Shown here: positions 44,551 to 45,936 of the stretch, piece after piece
Position numbering within the stretch: position 1 is the first letter of the stretch
How the letters are laid out: every line of letters starts with the position of its first letter
DNA from: Vibrio ichthyoenteri ATCC 700023
GTDB lineage: Bacteria; Pseudomonadota; Gammaproteobacteria; Enterobacterales; Vibrionaceae
Assembly: GCF_000222605.1 (NCBI RefSeq)
Contig: NZ_AFWF01000094.1
Coordinates: 1 to 45,936 of the forward strand
DNA: 45,936 nt
Direction: 5' to 3'
The notes under the pieces: generated by a model
The model's database searches: none
What the model saw: the letters and a program-made list of their open reading frames with translations, nothing else
Told to the model about the DNA's origin: nothing
Program-made: the position numbers and the translations under genes

Positions 44551-45675
44551 TTAAAAAGTGAATGCTAGATTCGCTGATGCACCAAACTGATTTTCTCCCG
44601 CATAGGAGCCTGCAATATCGAAGCTCACGGCATCGAATGGACTAATACCAATACCTGCGGTAATCGAATCATCAAGCGTATCTTCTAGATCGATCTCATA
44701 ACCTGCGCGAAGCTGAGCCCAACCCCATGCATTTCCCTCGACACCAAAACGGAGGAATCGCGTGTCATCATTCAACTCTTTAAAACGCTTCTGTTTCGTT
44801 AGGTCAAAATCAATACTGGCGGCAAGATATTCACCGGCGTAACCCAAACCAATTGTCGCTTGTGGATTAAGCTCGTACGTGTAACCACCAATCTCGGTTT
44901 CAATCTCTTGTGAAAATAAATTTTTCATTGCAAGACCCGCTCGTAACGGACCTGAGTGCCAAGCCATACCGAGATCGAGATTGAAAGCCGTTTTGCTTCG
45001 CTCACTTTCGTCGTAGTTATCAAGATCGAAATTGTCGATATTGCCTTCTTGTGAGTAAGTCAGTAAGTTTTGATATTTAGGTGAAATACCAAACGCGATA
45101 TTTTGGCCGCCAAGCTCAAAGCTTTTCGCGAAAGACAGACCAACTTCAGTGACGCCAAAGGCAACCATTTTAAATGTAGAGTCGTTGTATCGATCTTCAG
45201 CATCGCTAAGATCAGAAACTTCCGTAGCAGCGATCACTTCAGTGTAGCCACCACCAAACAGGTTGACCGACAGAGTACGAGTGGGAATAGCGACAGCAAA
45301 ATTTAACCCCGCGGTCACTGCAACTGGCGCATTACCCGCAAGATCATCCAGTAATTTATCCAGAGCAGCAGTATCGGAAGAACTTCCATTGGAGATATCT
45401 GCAAACAAATCTTGGGCATCATCTATCGTTTGGATGGTTTCATCTTGATCATGCACGGTGACACCAAATGCCGGCAATAAAATACCGACATCGTCGCTAT
45501 CACGATGCAGCGCGCCTAAAGCTGGGTTATGAAAGGGAGCGAGTAGAAAGTCTGCCGATACTACGCCAGTATTACCCATACCATTACTACGCGCGTCAGC
45601 CACTTGGGTTGCGGCGATGGCGGAAGTTGAAACTGCACCTAACGCACAGGCCACTGCTAAAGTTATTTTATTCAT
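44551..45675 (-). CDS. TraF-like outer-membrane barrel protein
   Basis: 374 residues. The signal peptide is cleaved after AIA near residue 22. The mature protein begins VADARSNGMGNTGVVSADFLLAPFHNPALGAL, the start typical of proteins often labelled conjugal transfer TraF (TraF_2), distantly related to FadL/OmpP1-type barrels. Amphipathic strands fill the rest, ending in ASANLAFTF with a C-terminal Phe. Despite the family name no conjugation genes are nearby, so a general outer-membrane role is more likely. The substrate is unknown. Confidence 0.8.
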   Translation of the reverse strand: MNKITLAVACALGAVSTSAIAATQVADARSNGMGNTGVVSADFLLAPFHNPALGALHRDSDDVGILLPAFGVTVHDQDETIQTIDDAQDLFADISNGSSSDTAALDKLLDDLAGNAPVAVTAGLNFAVAIPTRTLSVNLFGGGYTEVIAATEVSDLSDAEDRYNDSTFKMVAFGVTEVGLSFAKSFELGGQNIAFGISPKYQNLLTYSQEGNIDNFDLDNYDESERSKTAFNLDLGMAWHSGPLRAGLAMKNLFSQEIETEIGGYTYELNPQATIGLGYAGEYLAASIDFDLTKQKRFKELNDDTRFLRFGVEGNAWGWAQLRAGYEIDLEDTLDDSITAGIGISPFDAVSFDIAGSYAGENQFGASANLAFTF

Positions 45676-45936
45676 AATCGATCCATGTTGATTCTGATTG
45701 TAATTTATACTTAAGAGACGTGATTTCGATGCCCATTAAGGAACCACTCGTCACTTGGTCATTTTTCATTCTGACGCTCAACTGTTTAACGAGTATTAAA
45801 TCATCCGTCCAGCACCAATAGCGATCGTGGTTATATAATGTGCAGTTGCTCAATTCTTTGCATGATAAGACGGGAAAAAAACATCCTCTCTGCATGCGCT
45901 GAATAGATGGACAGATTAGATAGGTTGAATCAATAA

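Noticed and set aside
44551-45675. Conjugation function suggested by the TraF-like label
   Set aside because: No other transfer genes are present; signal peptide and barrel strands favour a general outer-membrane protein.
45668-45895. 75-residue minus-strand frame upstream of the TraF-like gene
   Set aside because: It overlaps the start of a certain gene, with no ribosome site or domain.

Overview
The window looks like a stretch of a Vibrio genome, probably the second chromosome. The reasons are inferential: a 153-residue TetR protein matching LuxT, a long-form GAPDH, RNase II beside DeaD, a CheC-type response regulator paired with a PAS protein, and codon use and GC typical of marine Vibrio. 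No search could be run, so the species is left open. Nearly everything is chromosomal housekeeping or accessory metabolism; the only mobile-element gene is a partial P2-type integrase on the left edge.

Layout. 1-600: 3' part of the integrase, ending just before the guaC terminator. 0.6-4.2 kb: guaC, a leader with tandem hairpins and a possible 25-codon ORF, a small outer-membrane barrel, and nnr (NAD(P)H-hydrate repair) with a frameshift near its 5' end. 4.3-6.6 kb: PAS protein plus REC-CheC regulator, then luxT. 7.0-12.7 kb: DUF406 protein, an exported 20-residue-repeat protein, an acyltransferase, a cupin-like regulator without a clear HTH, a cytoplasmic GH13 enzyme and an M14 metallopeptidase-like protein. 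12.8-16.2 kb: LysR regulator divergent from DUF1330, an SDR and an MDR oxidoreductase destroyed by an internal deletion. 16.3-21 kb: radical SAM protein, START-domain protein, VC0807-like membrane protein, AraC regulator and EamA exporter. 21.1-22.9 kb: MOSC-flavin reductase-ferredoxin fusion. 23-29.1 kb: a pyrimidine region (pyrC, codB, codA, dCMP deaminase) with PurR-like operators, interrupted by azurin and by a CsrB-family regulatory RNA on the minus strand. 29.1-35.4 kb: hybrid histidine kinase, long-form GAPDH, small membrane protein, thioesterase, a small hypothetical. 35.4-36.2 kb: a 900-base structured region with no clear protein gene. 36.3-40.8 kb: rnb and deaD, divergent. 40.8-45.9 kb: a heptamer tandem repeat, a TAXI-type TRAP transporter, and a TraF-like outer-membrane barrel.

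The most interesting unannotated object is the CsrB-type sRNA at about 28017-28264 (minus). It has about 15 GGA motifs, at least six short hairpins presenting AGGA, a sigma70-like promoter with 17-bp spacing, a strong terminator, and a GacA/VarA-type palindrome (TGTGAGAGATCTCTTACA) about 160 bases upstream. Other points are two decayed genes (nnr 5' frameshift, MDR internal deletion), the self-contained MOSC-reductase fusion, the guaC leader, and the structured block upstream of rnb.
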